Shown here: piece by piece, positions 21,161-36,100 of the stretch
Layout of the letters: each line of letters starts with the position of its first letter
Numbering within the stretch: position 1 is the stretch's first letter
Origin: Chrysoperla carnea
Lineage: Eukaryota > Arthropoda > Insecta > Neuroptera > Chrysopidae
Length of the DNA stretch: 64,000 bases
Direction of reading: 5' to 3'
NCBI RefSeq assembly: GCF_905475395.1
Contig: NC_058337.1
Location: forward strand, 66,236,368-66,300,367
The notes under the pieces: model-generated
Seen by the model: only the letters and a program-made list of their open reading frames with translations
Database searches by the model: none
Told to the model about the DNA's origin: nothing
Program-made: the position numbers and the translations under genes

Positions 21161-24100
21161 TCACTTATGTCGTGATGATTCTACAGTATTTGCTACTTTG
21201 GCAACCATATTTCTAAAACAAACAAAAAATCTGTTAAGATATATTAATAATTTAATTATTGGAATTACCAAAACATTTAAAAAATGAGTGCATAAATATA
21301 ATACGTTATGATAATTATAGATAAAATTATAATAGAGCAGGCGCTAGATAGAGTTTAGTGTGCAAAAATCGAGGAACGCATTTTATCAATTGAGTCTTCT
21401 TCAGAAAAGCTTATAGATTAATATTCTGGATATTGTCAGAATCCCTATTGGTCCAATTTTTGTATTCTCTCTTCACCTCCACAGAAACAGTCAAATGTCA
21501 ATTTTTTTTAACCAAATAACTCCCACAGTAGGAGGGAATACAAAAACCGTAGGCAGCGTTGTGAAAAGATTGGACGAAGAGTGTTCGGATTATTGAAACT
21601 CTACTGTATTACTATAAGGTTTCCTTGGATTTTTATCATTTTAATATCTAATTTTGCGCACATGATATAACCGTATCTGATACAACACGCGTTATTAGTT
21701 TTGTTCCTTTTAATTTTAGTGCCGTACAAGAGTTTGCATGTTGCTAAAGGGTTTTACGGCGAAAAAGAGCAGGTTTTCATATGGTCAAAAAAAAAGATTA
21801 TTGCAAACATTTTTATATTAACTTTATAGTACGCTTTAAAATAAAACTAATATTGCTTCCAAAAAAATAATTGTACTTTTTTAACAAACCTTAATCCAGT
21901 ATCATATCTCACACATCGTATATTTTCAACATTATTTACTTCTTGTAGTAATTCTGGCATGTAGGCATCAATCACTATCCAACATTCTTGTGCTAAGTAC
22001 GTTAATAATCGCATAACCTGCATGGAATTAAACCCTAAGTGTTTTTTGGTTAATGTTCGTACACACTTAAGGAACGATTCCCTAAAAATTAAAAAAAAAA
22101 TGTTTTCAGATTTTAATTATATTGTAATCAAAATCACTTTAAGAAAATTCGTCTTATTGGATGGACAACAGCTGTTAGCGCCAAGGACAATTCTTCTTTT
22201 ATTCTATCCTCCAGCACAGTGGTACAATAAGCGATTGTAAATTTAAAGTAAAAAATCTAAAATATTGTTTTTTGAATTATTTTTGTTTTGTCCTGTTTTA
22301 TATTTTAATTTTTTTGATATACAAGAGACAATTCTTCTATTTATCGGGTTCACTGGTTCATACCCTACTCCGTCTGAATGGAAACTCTTTTGAAAATGAA
22401 TAATAATAAAAAAATATTTACTTAACGTCATGTTGATTAAAAAAAGGCGATAAAATTTGAATAATCGTATTAAATAATTCAACACCAATTTTTTTACTAG
22501 GTTCTGTTGATTCTAGAAACATAATTTGTTCTAAAATTCCATCAAAACAACAATTTGCAAATAAAATTACATTAACTTTATCAGTTCGAATATGATTTAA
22601 AATTTCTTTCAAAACAAGTAAAGCCTACAATACAAAAATTCAATGATTACGACAGTTTTTTTATAATCTCAAAATAATAACTTACATTTAATGCATTTGG
22701 TTTTGGTGTTTTCCCACCGCCTGATGAAAAATGTAAACAATTAATTACAATATTTTCCAGAATAAATTTTGTTAAATTGCGCTCAAAATTTGTATCGAAT
22801 ATTTTTAAAAATGGTTGTCGGCGTGATAGTTCACCAGGTTTATTTGTAAAATATGGAACATATTGCACAATTAAATCTTTTAATGTTTTTTGCATGTATG
22901 GATCTTTATTGTAATCATTACGTGCAGTTCCTTGTACATATAATATCCAATTTTGTCGAATTGCACCCACACAAAACGGATGTAATTTTCGGCCAGTAAA
23001 TAACGCTGGAGGTAATAACATTAACGTTACTAATATATGAAAGAAACATAGTGGAGTATTCTGAAAAAAATCATTTTTCATTATTAGTATAGTTAGCTTA
23101 CTTAGCCTTCATTCTACCTTCAAAAAATACTCAAGAGAGCAAATAAAAAAGATCTTCCAGTTTCATTTTCATTTTGCAAGTTTTGAAACGAATTTACACT
23201 CAGAAAATTTATAAATTATTCACCTTGAAACGAATTTTTACAAGTAAATCTTTTAATCTAAATGCAAAAAAATTATATAGAATGGAGGGTTTCAATTTTT
23301 TATTCCCAATTTAGTTTTATTCCCAGATCTTGGACATCACATGCCCCATGTTTGTTTAAATGCATACCAGTATGTTATGTTAAATACATTGTATCGACAT
23401 TGACGTCATACTATAATGGTATTCAATAAACAATCATTGGCATGAACTGTGATTTAATAAGGAAAGGAATCGGCGATTCAACATTTACTTACCTTTGTAT
23501 AAATTAAATGTGAACAATGATAAAATAATTTTGCAACAATCGTGTACGTATGTAAAATAACTTTTTCATCTGGCGATGGACTTCTCAATATGAATGTAAT
23601 ACGATTATCAATACCATTTAGAATTTCATTTAGGAAGTTACGTATTTTATTTCGATCGTCCGTATTCTACAATTAAATATATATTTATTTATAGAGATAA
23701 GATATAATGTTAGTCAATACACGACATTTAACAATTAATTTTTAAATGTAATAAAATATTAATTAAGTATTGATTTTAATTAAATATAGGGGTAGCTATA
23801 CATAATTTTTCAATGCCTCTTTAGATAACCCATAATTTAGTTTTTATTTTTAAATGTGTAATTATTTGTGCATATTTTTACTCCCATTATTAAAAATTGT
23901 ATTCGAATTACCAAAATATCTTTTAACATAATCTTGTTTATTAGTTTATATAAATGCATGAATTTGTGTCTGTATATTTAACATAAACAAAATTAAAAAT
24001 GCTAGGGCACTTTCATTCTATAACTAAGTTTCGTATCTGTAAAGTTTGTAAAAATAAATTTTCGGGCAAAATGGTCACACCAGAGGAGAGATTATGAATT

Positions 24101-27100
24101 TAGAGTTTTTTAAAGTATTAATTGGTGAAAAATAATTGAACCTGAATGAAATATATATAATCCAATAGCTTGTAACAAGAAATTTTTTTAAATACTTGCA
24201 CGCTTTTGTTTACTTGATTATTTCTCTTTAAAATGAGCTTTAAATTGATCTTTATATGAGCTTCTAATGTCAATTTATTCGCCGGCAAAGCAAAATTGAC
24301 ACAATTCACATTAAACTGCCTCAAATAATGACCTTACAGACATAAGCCTGAACTCACTGATATTTTTCATTGGAGGCTTTTTATCATCGTTTGTGAATGT
24401 TTTTATACCATGTATATTGTTAGGCCCTGGACGGCGTTATCCTTAAAAACTGTATACCTAGGTATATCATGTATATATGAAATATATCAAGGTATAGTAA
24501 ATTAAATCCCAAGTTTGTAACGCTTAAAAATATTTATGCTAACAAAATTTTGGTATAGGTATTCATAAAATGACCTAATTAGTCCATTTCCAGCTGTCCG
24601 TCCGTCTGCCTGTCTATCTGTCCGCCTGTCAACACGATAACTCAAAAACGAAGAGATATCGAGTTAAATTTTTATAGCGTGCTTAGGACTTAAAAAGTGA
24701 GGTCGACTTCGTAAATGAATAGGTCAATCAACACACAAATACAATACACCTAATTGTATTTGTGTGTAAGACGAGTGGATATCTTTCTTTACTTACAAGA
24801 CGTAAAAAATAAACGATTGCGTAATCAACACTGTCCATACATGGTATTTCAACAATTAGTTCAATCAATTGTTTGTTTGATTTGTTGATTAATTGATTTT
24901 TTAAATTTATTGTTTTTTTTTTTTTTTTTGTAGCAATTTTGATTTAACAGTAAATAACTTAGCCAAGAAAGCTTGTACGAAGTCGAATGGTCGCGATTTT
25001 TAAAGAGAAATGAATAAGTTTTAAAGTATTTTTATTGGATTTTTATAAAAAAAAACTTTTAGGGCCCCGTAAATAAATGTCTTGAATAAATACTTATGCA
25101 ATCCGTGCAAATTACAAGCTATCGAATGATATATATTTCATTCAGATCCAATCATTTTTCTTCGAGATATATCTGTTTGAAATTTCGAACAAATTAAAAA
25201 TTTTTTTAAGTGTGTCACTTTTTTACGGCGCAAAATCGAGTTTAAAATATTTATTTTGGCAAAAAACAGTTATTTGACTATAATATAATTAGTTTCATAA
25301 ATCGATAAAAATGATATTTACTTGGTCAGAAGCGCAAAATTTTGTCAACATAAAAAGATTGTTTGGGGAAACTTAATTTAAAATTTCAAAATAAGAATAT
25401 GAAAAATAGAGAGAAAAAATTCAAATTCACAAATTCCTCTTTCTCAATTGGGAGATGTAGTTCTAAATAATATCTCCGTTATTTATAGCAACTATTTCTG
25501 TTAGTTGTATATCTTATTTAAATCTGGAATTGGAAATGGAATTACTATACGATAATTAAATTTATTACATCATGGAAGTCCTATCATTAAAAAAATTCTA
25601 GTCAAATATGAATAAAACAAATCCAAATACGAAAAGTTCAGTCCATTTTGAACGCGGCAAGCAGGACGACATTTCGATTTTTCTACTTTTACATTTTAAA
25701 TATGCTCATTCAAATGCTGAAAATGCGTTTCCCAGTGTTTATTCTCCTGACTTCAACCTCTTTTCCCAGATCCAAACTTCGACATTAAAATTGAATAATT
25801 AAAGAATTTCGCACGATATTTATGGAAAATGGCTTTGGTTTAATTTGCTCAAACTATGCATTTTTTCTATTTCTTGATGGGCAGATAAAAATGTTAAATA
25901 GCATAAAAATGTCGTGTCTCTGTATAATACAGTGTTATAGAGTTTAAAATAAAATAAACACCTTTTTCAAGATACAACATTTTATCAAAGGCCGACAGAA
26001 TGCTGTAAAGTCCTATATACGCAATAGCACAAACCTTCGAGAGTGTATATTGCGATATATTAATTATGAAGAAACTTCATGACAATGTCGCATCCAGAAA
26101 TGTGACATTTTGAATAATTAATATGTCGCATTCATAATGCGACATATTAATTATGAAGAACTTATTTTAATTATTAAATCAAATAATTAATATATTACAT
26201 TCAGAATCCACCGTATTCATTATGAAAAAATTTAAATAATTATTAAATCGAATAATTAATACGTTGCATTCAACATTTTTCTAAACAGCTGAAGAATGCG
26301 ACGTTTTCATAATTAACACGTCGGAATATCTGTCGTAATATTCGCTTGAGGAGAATGTCATTTCGAAGACATTTATTTTATTCGTAAAAATCTGCCCAAA
26401 AACACTACACGTAATGAAAAAACTGAAAAAAATTGCATCCTTCAATTTAATTCACAAGAAGATAATTCTTTGCAAATTTGTTTTTGTATACTCCTTTGTG
26501 AGATTTGTTTTAATAGATTTTTTAAGATAAAAATCTTCCAATCATTTTCTCCAAAGGCGGATATTACAGACGGGATAATCCTCACTAACGTTTGTATTTT
26601 TACTTAAGTTTGAACTTTGATCTCTTAATATCTCAAAGACCTAAATTTATAAGACTTCGTGGCTTTTAATCTATTTATCAAGAACTGCTTGAATCCATAG
26701 TTTCGAAAATATTGGCCGAAACCCTTTTTTAAAAGGAAAGACCCTTTAGGAATAAAAGTTACAGTTATGATACCAAATTAAGATCTTCTAAATGTATCCC
26801 CGGTTGTACTAGCTCACGGGCATGATGTCTTTTTCTAGGTATAGAAAAAACTTTTAAAATTTCAGCTCGCAATCTCGATGATTTTACGAACACGATTAAA
26901 ACTATATTTAATATACCCATCATAAATAATACATATATTTACGGTATGTATATAAATAGTTGTTTTTTGATACAAAACCCTAAATCAAAAATAAATTCTT
27001 CGGAATATATTTTCACATTATTATTATGAAATTAGATATAATTAATACTTAAAATATTATATATTATAAACATTTTATTTAATAAAAACAATAGCAAATT

Positions 27101-30100
27101 GGAATCATGCTAGAACATAATATTTTCAGTCTTTTGTGAGAACATTAAGTTTTTTTGAAAGAATGTCTACATTTATAATAGGTAATTGCTTCTTACAAAT
27201 ATTTTAATCGCTTTTAATTGTGTGTATGTTGTAAGTGTAGTAAACTATACGTACCTCAGCTAAATCATATTTTTGAGAAATAATTTCGAAAAATTTTGTT
27301 ATATGATCTGAACATTCTAAAAGTGTTGAAAATTCATTAAAATTTGTTCGAATATCAGGTAAATCGATTAGTATACGTAATATATCTGCTAAATTTTCAC
27401 AATTATTTTCAATACAAATTAAATTACACTGTAACCATAACTGAAAATATTAATATTTGTAAACATTGTACTAAATTTGAATATTTTTAATCACTATACG
27501 AAGGTTTTTTGGTAGAATCAGTTTTTCAATACATAAAAATAAAATTAAGGATCCTTTACTATTAAAGAAGATTTGCGAAAAATATTTTTTCGAATAAATA
27601 TATCTATAATAATTTTATAATATGGGGGGTTCTTTGGAGCTTCCTAAGTACCTCCACCATATATTAGCCCAAAAATAGGGGGGACCCTCGTAGGGCAGAC
27701 GGTCAGATTAGTAAAAACAAAATTGCGATAGGTGAATTAACTCGAGAGCGTGAGATTAATATATGGTGGGTTAATTACATGCTAAAAATTGTAAATTTTA
27801 AGAATATGAAAAAATTTTGATCACGCTCGAGCTACTACGGGTAACAAACTTTGCAAGCCTTCCATTTCTTTGCGTATCGCTTAAATCGTCAGATTATTGG
27901 AATGTACATTTTTTAGCATGTAACTAACGAGTTAATTCAAATATCGCAATTTCGTTTTTACTAATCTGATCGTCTGCCCTATGAGCGTCCCCCCTTATTT
28001 AGGGCTGATCTTTGATGGAGGTACTAAGGAGGGTCCAAGGAACCCCCCATATCTTAATCTGACGCGCTCGAGTTACTACAAAAATCCCCTCTTGGGCTCC
28101 CCTACTAATATTTTTAAAATTTTGAAGAAAAAAAACAAAAACAATACTGATACCAACATTGCATAGAAAAGTAAAAAATAATTTTAAATTAAATACTTCT
28201 ATCAATAATTTTCTTCAAGCAATTACATTTTGAAGTCGATTAGCTAGAATTTAATTCGTTAGCGGCGACTTTAAGAGGCAGTATTGCTCTAAAGAAATTT
28301 TAGATAGAAGCATGATAGATATATTTAATTTAAATATTAAAAATAGATCCACAATCCTCCGTTTCTGAAGTTGATTATAAATTTAATTTTTCTAAATTTA
28401 ATCTTACATATATCTAGAGAAAAATGATCTTAGGAGTTAGTATAGGAATTATATCTTAGGAGATAGAATACAAAAATCAATGTACATATGCGAAAAGAGT
28501 CAATAAAGTGTTAAATCGCTCAGAAAAAAATGTCCTAAACTGATTCTACCAAAATTCGAAAATTTTAATCGATTACTTTACCTGTACAATCGTATATTGA
28601 TAATTTGTAAATGACTTATCAAGTTCGGTCAACACTTTTGGTGATTTTAATAATTTACTTAAAATTTTTTCAATTAATCGTAATGATATATCTGGCGAAG
28701 TTACAAAATATACAAATAATGTGAAAAAATTTGCTGAATTTTTATTCGCTAATGGTTGATTATTTAATGATAATTGCATTACAGATGATATTAAATCAGC
28801 TAATTGTAAATTGATATTTGTTGCTTTTGCATTTTGTTTTAATGCAGGCAAAACATGTTGAAATATATTTTGTGACATTTTTCCGTAATCATTTTCTGTA
28901 CCATAAATTATGTTTGTATTTTCACTTAGAATGTACAACTTTGATGTAATCGATATTAGAATATCATAAATTGGGGAAAAATTTGTTGAGGAATTATTAA
29001 ATGATAGCCAACGGGAAATCCAACTATCTAAAAATAATAAATTATTTTTGAAAATATTAGACGCTCATCTCTAATTCTAAATTCAAGCTTTTATTTAACT
29101 TTGTTCCCGAGTCATCTCATTTAAGGTATTTTCCTATGAGATACGAAGCTGTAAATCGCAAAGCAACTTTAAATCGGATGACAATAAAATATCATGAAAA
29201 AAATAATATAAATATGGTAGAAGCTGTGTAAAACTAAATTATTTGTTTTTTTAGATTTTAAATTTTGTATATGAAATGACAGAAAATATAAAAATAAATT
29301 TATTTTACAAGGTTTTTTAGTCAAGTACAACTGTACAAGTATTGTACCAAAAGGTAAAAAACAAATTTAGCTCTGCATATATAGGCGATGTAAAATTTTT
29401 TAAAATTTATACATTAAAAGCAATGAAAAGATTGTTTATTTCTGTTTTATTCATTAAAAAAAGTAAGTGCGTTTTTATTCATTAAAAAAAAAAGAAAACT
29501 TACCAATCAGAATATATTCTCCAGAATTAAAATCTTCACTCATTTCGAAAATATGCTGCAGTCCATCGATAATAATTTGTCGTAAATTAATATTAAATGA
29601 ATTTGATTCATTCTCAATTTGTGACAATAACGTTAACAAAGGATTAGCAATTTCTGCGATATTTAATTTATTTTCAACAAATAACTGTACCAAAGCCAAA
29701 TTTGTCGATAATAAAATTGGCATCTTATTATTAGTTGGTTCTAATGGAGGTAGTAATGAAAGTAAGGATTGTAACTTTGTACCCTATAAAATAAAATAAT
29801 AAAATATAAAAATATATACTACTTCAAAAACATTATTTTATAAATATCCTCAAAACAATTTAAACTGATTTGAATCAGTAGTAAATGAATATTAATAAAT
29901 GTAACTACATTTCTGAATTTCGAACTTAATGCCTTGTTTACTCTATAGTAATAATTTAAATAGGTAGCTTGTAGTGAATAATTAAATCTGTCTGAACAAC
30001 AAAATTTTAGTCGATTACTTCTTTTTTTCAAGCTAGTAATACATACCAATACCCTTAACACATTATAGACCATTTACCAGGACATGCGATGATTAGATCA

Positions 30101-33100
30101 GAATATTTAACCCGAATTATAGGTGTGGGCATACTTAAATAACCCAATCTCAGACAATAATAAAGTTAAATAGACAATATCTACTTAAACATTGTCATTC
30201 TATAATAACATATAAATCATTGAACATTTCTGTATCACTGATTAAAAAAAGATTGGGCTCTAAACTATTAACTACACTTGGTCGTTTATAATTAAGCCTC
30301 TAATATGTATGAAATCATGATTTTTTGTTGGAAATTATTTGTTGCTATCATGATTTCAAATAGGCCATTGTACATTCCTGTATCAAAGATTCAATAATCG
30401 ACAGATCAAAGATCAAAAATTACAGATAATTAACTTATTTATCTGATTATAAAATGTATGCACATTAATACTTCTGCTTATACAAAATATACATCTTTTT
30501 GTTTAGGAAAAATTTTGTGTGGAATATAAATTATAGACCGGGAAGTAACATTGCTTTCCCCATTTTTCTCAGCTAATTTTCACTGTAGTTATTGGTTCAA
30601 ATGATAAACGAATTAGTTATTTTTCTTGCATCCCTTGCGGATTTGGGAATATGATCATTTCTAGGATCGTGAAAATTATGTTCTACTAACAGACAGTGCT
30701 TAGTGGGTGATCGTTCTTTTACAACATAATATTTTATCGCTTAAAATTAGTAATTTTACCACAATTTTATTCGATGAAACTTACTTATTATAGTTTAAGA
30801 GTGATTTGCGTTGAATTGTTTGTAAAACATATCGAAAAAGTTTTCTATTTTTCGTGCCCTTAATCTCACTTGAACATTTGTTGCGATCTAATTAATGCCT
30901 ATCGTTTAACGATGCTAATTCTATCATAAAATTCATTCAGAGTACAAGGCAGACACTAGAAAATAGCTGTCGTTCTTCGATAAATTAGACACACGGAAAC
31001 CTCTAGTCTAAACTGATATATATATATATTTCAGCCCCCTTTGAAACAGAGGCGAGAAAATGAGGCATTCTTTTATGATTATTTTACGGTCTATATTTAT
31101 TAAAATAAAATTAGTGTTGTTTACCGCTTCATATAAATCCGCACTCACTCCCATTGTTAAAAATAACGACACAAAGTTGTATAAACCAGTTTGATTTAGT
31201 GCAACCAATTTATTTAATGAAAATTTTGGAAAAATACGACCCTTTAATTTTTGATATTGATTTTGTTGATTATTTTTAAAACAATAATTTAAGAACAAAC
31301 CAAGTAAACGCAAAAATTGCTGGTAGCTTGTTTCATTGTCTGATTGACCTAATTTGATTTTATCTTGTTGTAAGCGTAATTTGATTTGTGATAATAATGC
31401 TGACGAAGTATTACTGTAATAAAAATAAATAAATTTTATTAGTAGTTTAAGTTAGTTGAAATTCGGTTCATTTGTTAAAAAAATTAGTGTGTGTGTGTGT
31501 GTGTGTGTGTATTTAAAATTTTTGGAAGTTTCATGTCAATGAATTTTTAGACATGGACAAAATACCACGACCATGGACGGTTTGTAACCTTGAAGCAGGA
31601 GATACAGGTATTTTTCCCATATTTCTGAAGAAGTACGAGCACCATATCTACCAAAAAATCAATATATTTTTTGCACAATGTTTTTTTCATAAAAATTCTT
31701 CATGAAACGAATTTTAAAAATTTTCGAACCTGTGTGTGTTTTGTTTGTTGCAACTTTTATGCAATGCTTTTAAAATTAAAAACTACACATTTTCACTAAA
31801 ATTATTTTAAATACCATATATATAAACACTATTTGTTGCGAGCAGAAGGGTCTGCGGAAATATTTACAATAACAATGTAAATTTTCATTATATTATGAAA
31901 TATACATTAATGCAATAATATTGCCTATATTATTATTCGAATTATTTATTTAAAAATACAGGCAATATTAATGATTACATTACATTTGTATTTATAAAAA
32001 TGTTCTTTTTGTATTTTTCCCACATGCAATAATTACAATTAAACACACAAACATTGGAAAAATGCTTACTAATCTTACTAATCCTATTTAAACAATAAAC
32101 TAGTAATTAATTATACATAAAAGATAATGGAATATTTTAATAAATGAAATTAAAAATTAGTATATCTTAATAATATATGGTATATCATAATATAATTCGG
32201 TTCTGCGCGCAAAGAAATAGACAAGAAAAACTATTGGAAATCGACTAATTTGATCATGACATCTGCTTAAAATTTGAATAGTAATTATATTGAATATTAC
32301 ACAGGAAACAAAAGATCGGGCCTCAAGATTAATTCGAAATATATTGCTTTAGAAAAATGATATGGCTCTGATGATAACATATTATAAAGATGTTAAATTG
32401 ATCATTTAAAAGTCTTTTTTCGTTCATAATTGATGAAAGACAGATGAGCACTCCAAATTAAGAACATTCCAACAACTTATGTTGAAAATTTTTTTTCGAA
32501 GACTGAATATGTTTTAACCTGATAACTTTTGTATTTTGTAACTTTTTTCTAAAATTATTTTTCGAGATATAATAGTGTTCAGGTTTGTCATAAATTCAAT
32601 TAATGAAAACACAAAGGTATAAATATATAAATTAAATGGCATACAAATTGGCATCCAAAAAACCGATCCATCCGAAGAACCCATATTTTATATAAAAATT
32701 GGGCCATATTTTACATATATGGAATACACTCTTGTCAATTTCCAACAGTTTAGATAATAAAAGCAAAAACAATGCAAATAATAAATATATAGAAAAAATA
32801 AATCGCCGAACAATTTGAGAAAACATTTAGTAAATTAAAATTTTATTAAAAATCACTTTGAAGTGATATAGGTGTAATAATAATACATAAGAGGGGTACT
32901 ACAAATGGGTCTTTAGCACTTAGACAGAGAGATCCTTTGTGCTCGGTATAAATGTAAATATGAATATTGATAACATCATTATCAGACAAAATTGTATAAT
33001 CCTATTACTTAAGTGCCATAGTCGTACTATCTTAGGTTGAGTTCAAACTTACCAAATAGTAGCCATTGTTTGTGGTGGATCCGTCGATAAATAAAACAAT

Positions 33101-36100
33101 GAATTTAATCGTCGATGGAAGTATTCCCATAATGTAGCAATCGGTTCAGATTTTGGATCCCACCAGGTAATCATTGTTTGTGATAGTAACGGCATTAATG
33201 CCCGTAAATACATTTCGGTTTGCTGTGGTTCATTTATTGTTAAATCATCGCTATTTAACCAGGCACTCAAATTTGTTATGATCGGTGAATAGTTAGATGA
33301 AATCTACAAATAAAAGCAAAATTTAAAAATCTTATTAAAAAAATTGACTCTGGTGTTCAATAAGGCGTGTAGTTGGAGGACTACAGTCTAACTAACTAAC
33401 ATAGCTTATTGGACACCGGAGTCGTTTATTTTAAGTTAATTAAATTTTTTTTAAAGATTAATAGGTTAAGGTGTTTTTTTTTTTTTTTTTTTGGAGAATA
33501 ACCCATCCTCACTCGTCGAAATTAAGTAAGGTTTGGGTCTCACTGTGGTACAGCGAAAATGGAAACATTGACTTTTTTCTAACCGTCTTTTACTTTTTGC
33601 TCAGTCGGTAAACAATTTATATACATAAAATTATATATTTTTGAAATCCACCAACTTAGCGCCAGTGTTAACCTAGCTCCGTGAAGCGCTAAGTTAACTG
33701 GACATGTGTTAACTCTATTTTAACTAAACATGTGCTCGAAAATCGAAAAATAAGTTTTATTAATTTTGGTTTTCTTATTTTGTACACTAAAACCCAGCGT
33801 ATTTTCAGATGGGTTTTAAGAAAACTTTGGCCGATTTTTTTTTCAAAATCTACTGAGCCGCCTCCTTTGTAAAATAAACCTAGTTTAACTTACCCGTAAG
33901 TTATTATCTCTGCCAATAAATATACCTTTTGGTGTATACCCTTGCAACTGGGCAACATGGCATGTAATCCAAATTGCAAAAACGTGTGAATTTTTACAAT
34001 TAAATGAAAATGGTAACTGTATTTCAAGACAATTTGTATGTGTAATATTTACAGTAGTCGGCATTTGCTCAAGAATGTCATTAAAAATATCCCAAAAGGT
34101 CTAAAAAAAATTTTTCCATTTAATAATATGATTTAAATATTAACTATGTTTAAATATAATCGTAAAACAAACCCGACATTTTCCAGTTGAATTTATTTGT
34201 TCTGTAAATATTTGTATCATTATCCATAATTCTTTGACACAAACACAATTAAATGGTTTTGTAGAACTCAATTGTAACGGATCTGTCTAAAAATATTTCA
34301 AAACAAAAAATTATATGTCGAAATACTAAATTTGTTGAACCAACTGTTTACAAGTAAAATTTAAATAAATAAAACCTCGAAAAAATTACCACAACTTAGG
34401 ATTTCGGTTTTAAACATTGTGTAGACCTTCTGATAAACATAGTAAAAATTCGTTAAAATTGGAGCTGTGCCAGGTTGTTTGGACATAGCTACCAAAATAT
34501 TGGAGATATAGAAAGAAGTTTCAAATAAAAGTGTAAGCCATGTTAAAATATATAATTTATTATCATCACTTTTTCTCTAAGATTAACGGATTTTGATTTA
34601 TAACTCAGACATTTAGAAATAGTTTCTAAGCTCCAAAACATTTTGAAATTGAACAAACCAATGCCCAAAGTAATATGAAGGAGGTGAGACAGGGGGCGAA
34701 ATCATACTGATAATTAATAATTTCATTTAATTGTTCATAGACATAAACTTTTATAAAAACATTAATTCATTGTTTATTCAATTTTTATTCACTCAGCTAG
34801 GGAAAAAAAATTTAATAACTTGCAATAACCCCACACCGAATAATAATAAGCCAGAGGTATACTTTGTTTACTATACTTCTACACTATGCATACTTAAAGG
34901 CCTCCAATTACACGATTTTTGTTCAGGACGAATTCATCTATCGTTCCTAGACATAAAATGATGGGCGTGACATAACATAAATTTAAAGACATTTACAGTT
35001 TCAACAAGAAGATCGTCTTCATATTTTTACCAAAATCCTTGATAGAGCTATTTTTTTAATCAAACCTTATTTTTCTTCTACTAGTAACAAAATAAATCAA
35101 AGATCCAAGTTAATCAAATTTTCCTTGTGGAACAACAGAAAAGGGATCCAGACTACCAATAAATATTTTATTGGCTACTTTAAATTTATGTTCTAGCAAA
35201 TAATTTGTATTAATCTTTGGACAAGAGAAGATCTGTATTGAGATTTTATTGAGATTTGTCGACGAGACCATAGATATTTTTTAAATTCATATTATCAAAT
35301 AAATTTAATCTCTTTGATGAATTTTTTGTATAGTGGGCTGACAGTGAGAAATTGATTCATATTTTAATAATGTAATGTTTACCGATATCCGTTCGAATAG
35401 TTAGTTGTCATAATGTATAGAAGGAAACCCGCAATACACTTATGGAAATTGGGTTTCTGTGAAGTTTGCTATATTGCAGAATTCTTATGATCTTAGCATC
35501 ATGCTCAAAATCTCAATAGACATTATGACACAAATGCAAACGTTTTTGACTAAATTTAAATATCTCTATATTCAACCACTACACTAAAGCTTTTCTAAGA
35601 GAAAAAAAAATGCTACTAAGACATTAAGTGTGTGCTATTTGATCGGTCCTCGATTAATCGACTCTTTACATATGTATTTTAATTAAAATTTAACTAACTT
35701 TATTAAAAATATTAACTGCAATTTGGATTAAATCTGAGATTATTATTTTCAATTCTCGTTCAAAATCTTTCTTATCGTTAACATTAAATGTTAAATTCAC
35801 TTCAGAATCATTCGTTAAAATAATATTATCTTGTCGGGTTTCGGCAAAATTATGTAAATCGTATTTAATCGTAAGGAACAACCATTTTAATTCTAAATAT
35901 AAATGAAACAAATGATATGCAGGATTTTTAGACTCATTGCCTAATTTCGATCCAGCATGATTTATAACATATTCTGGTAGACTTGTTATATTATTTGACA
36001 ATAATTTTTGCATTCCAATATTGATTGTGTTTTTCATGGTTTGATAATTCGAATCTAATTGCCATGATCTGAAATATATCAAAATTAAATTAAATTTTTA

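Noticed and set aside
22018..22429. Alternative donor GTAAAT at 22421 for MMS22L exon 14
   Set aside because: It would put exon 15 in a frame that stops within five codons; the GTTAAG donor at 22426 keeps the frame through to the conserved C-terminus.
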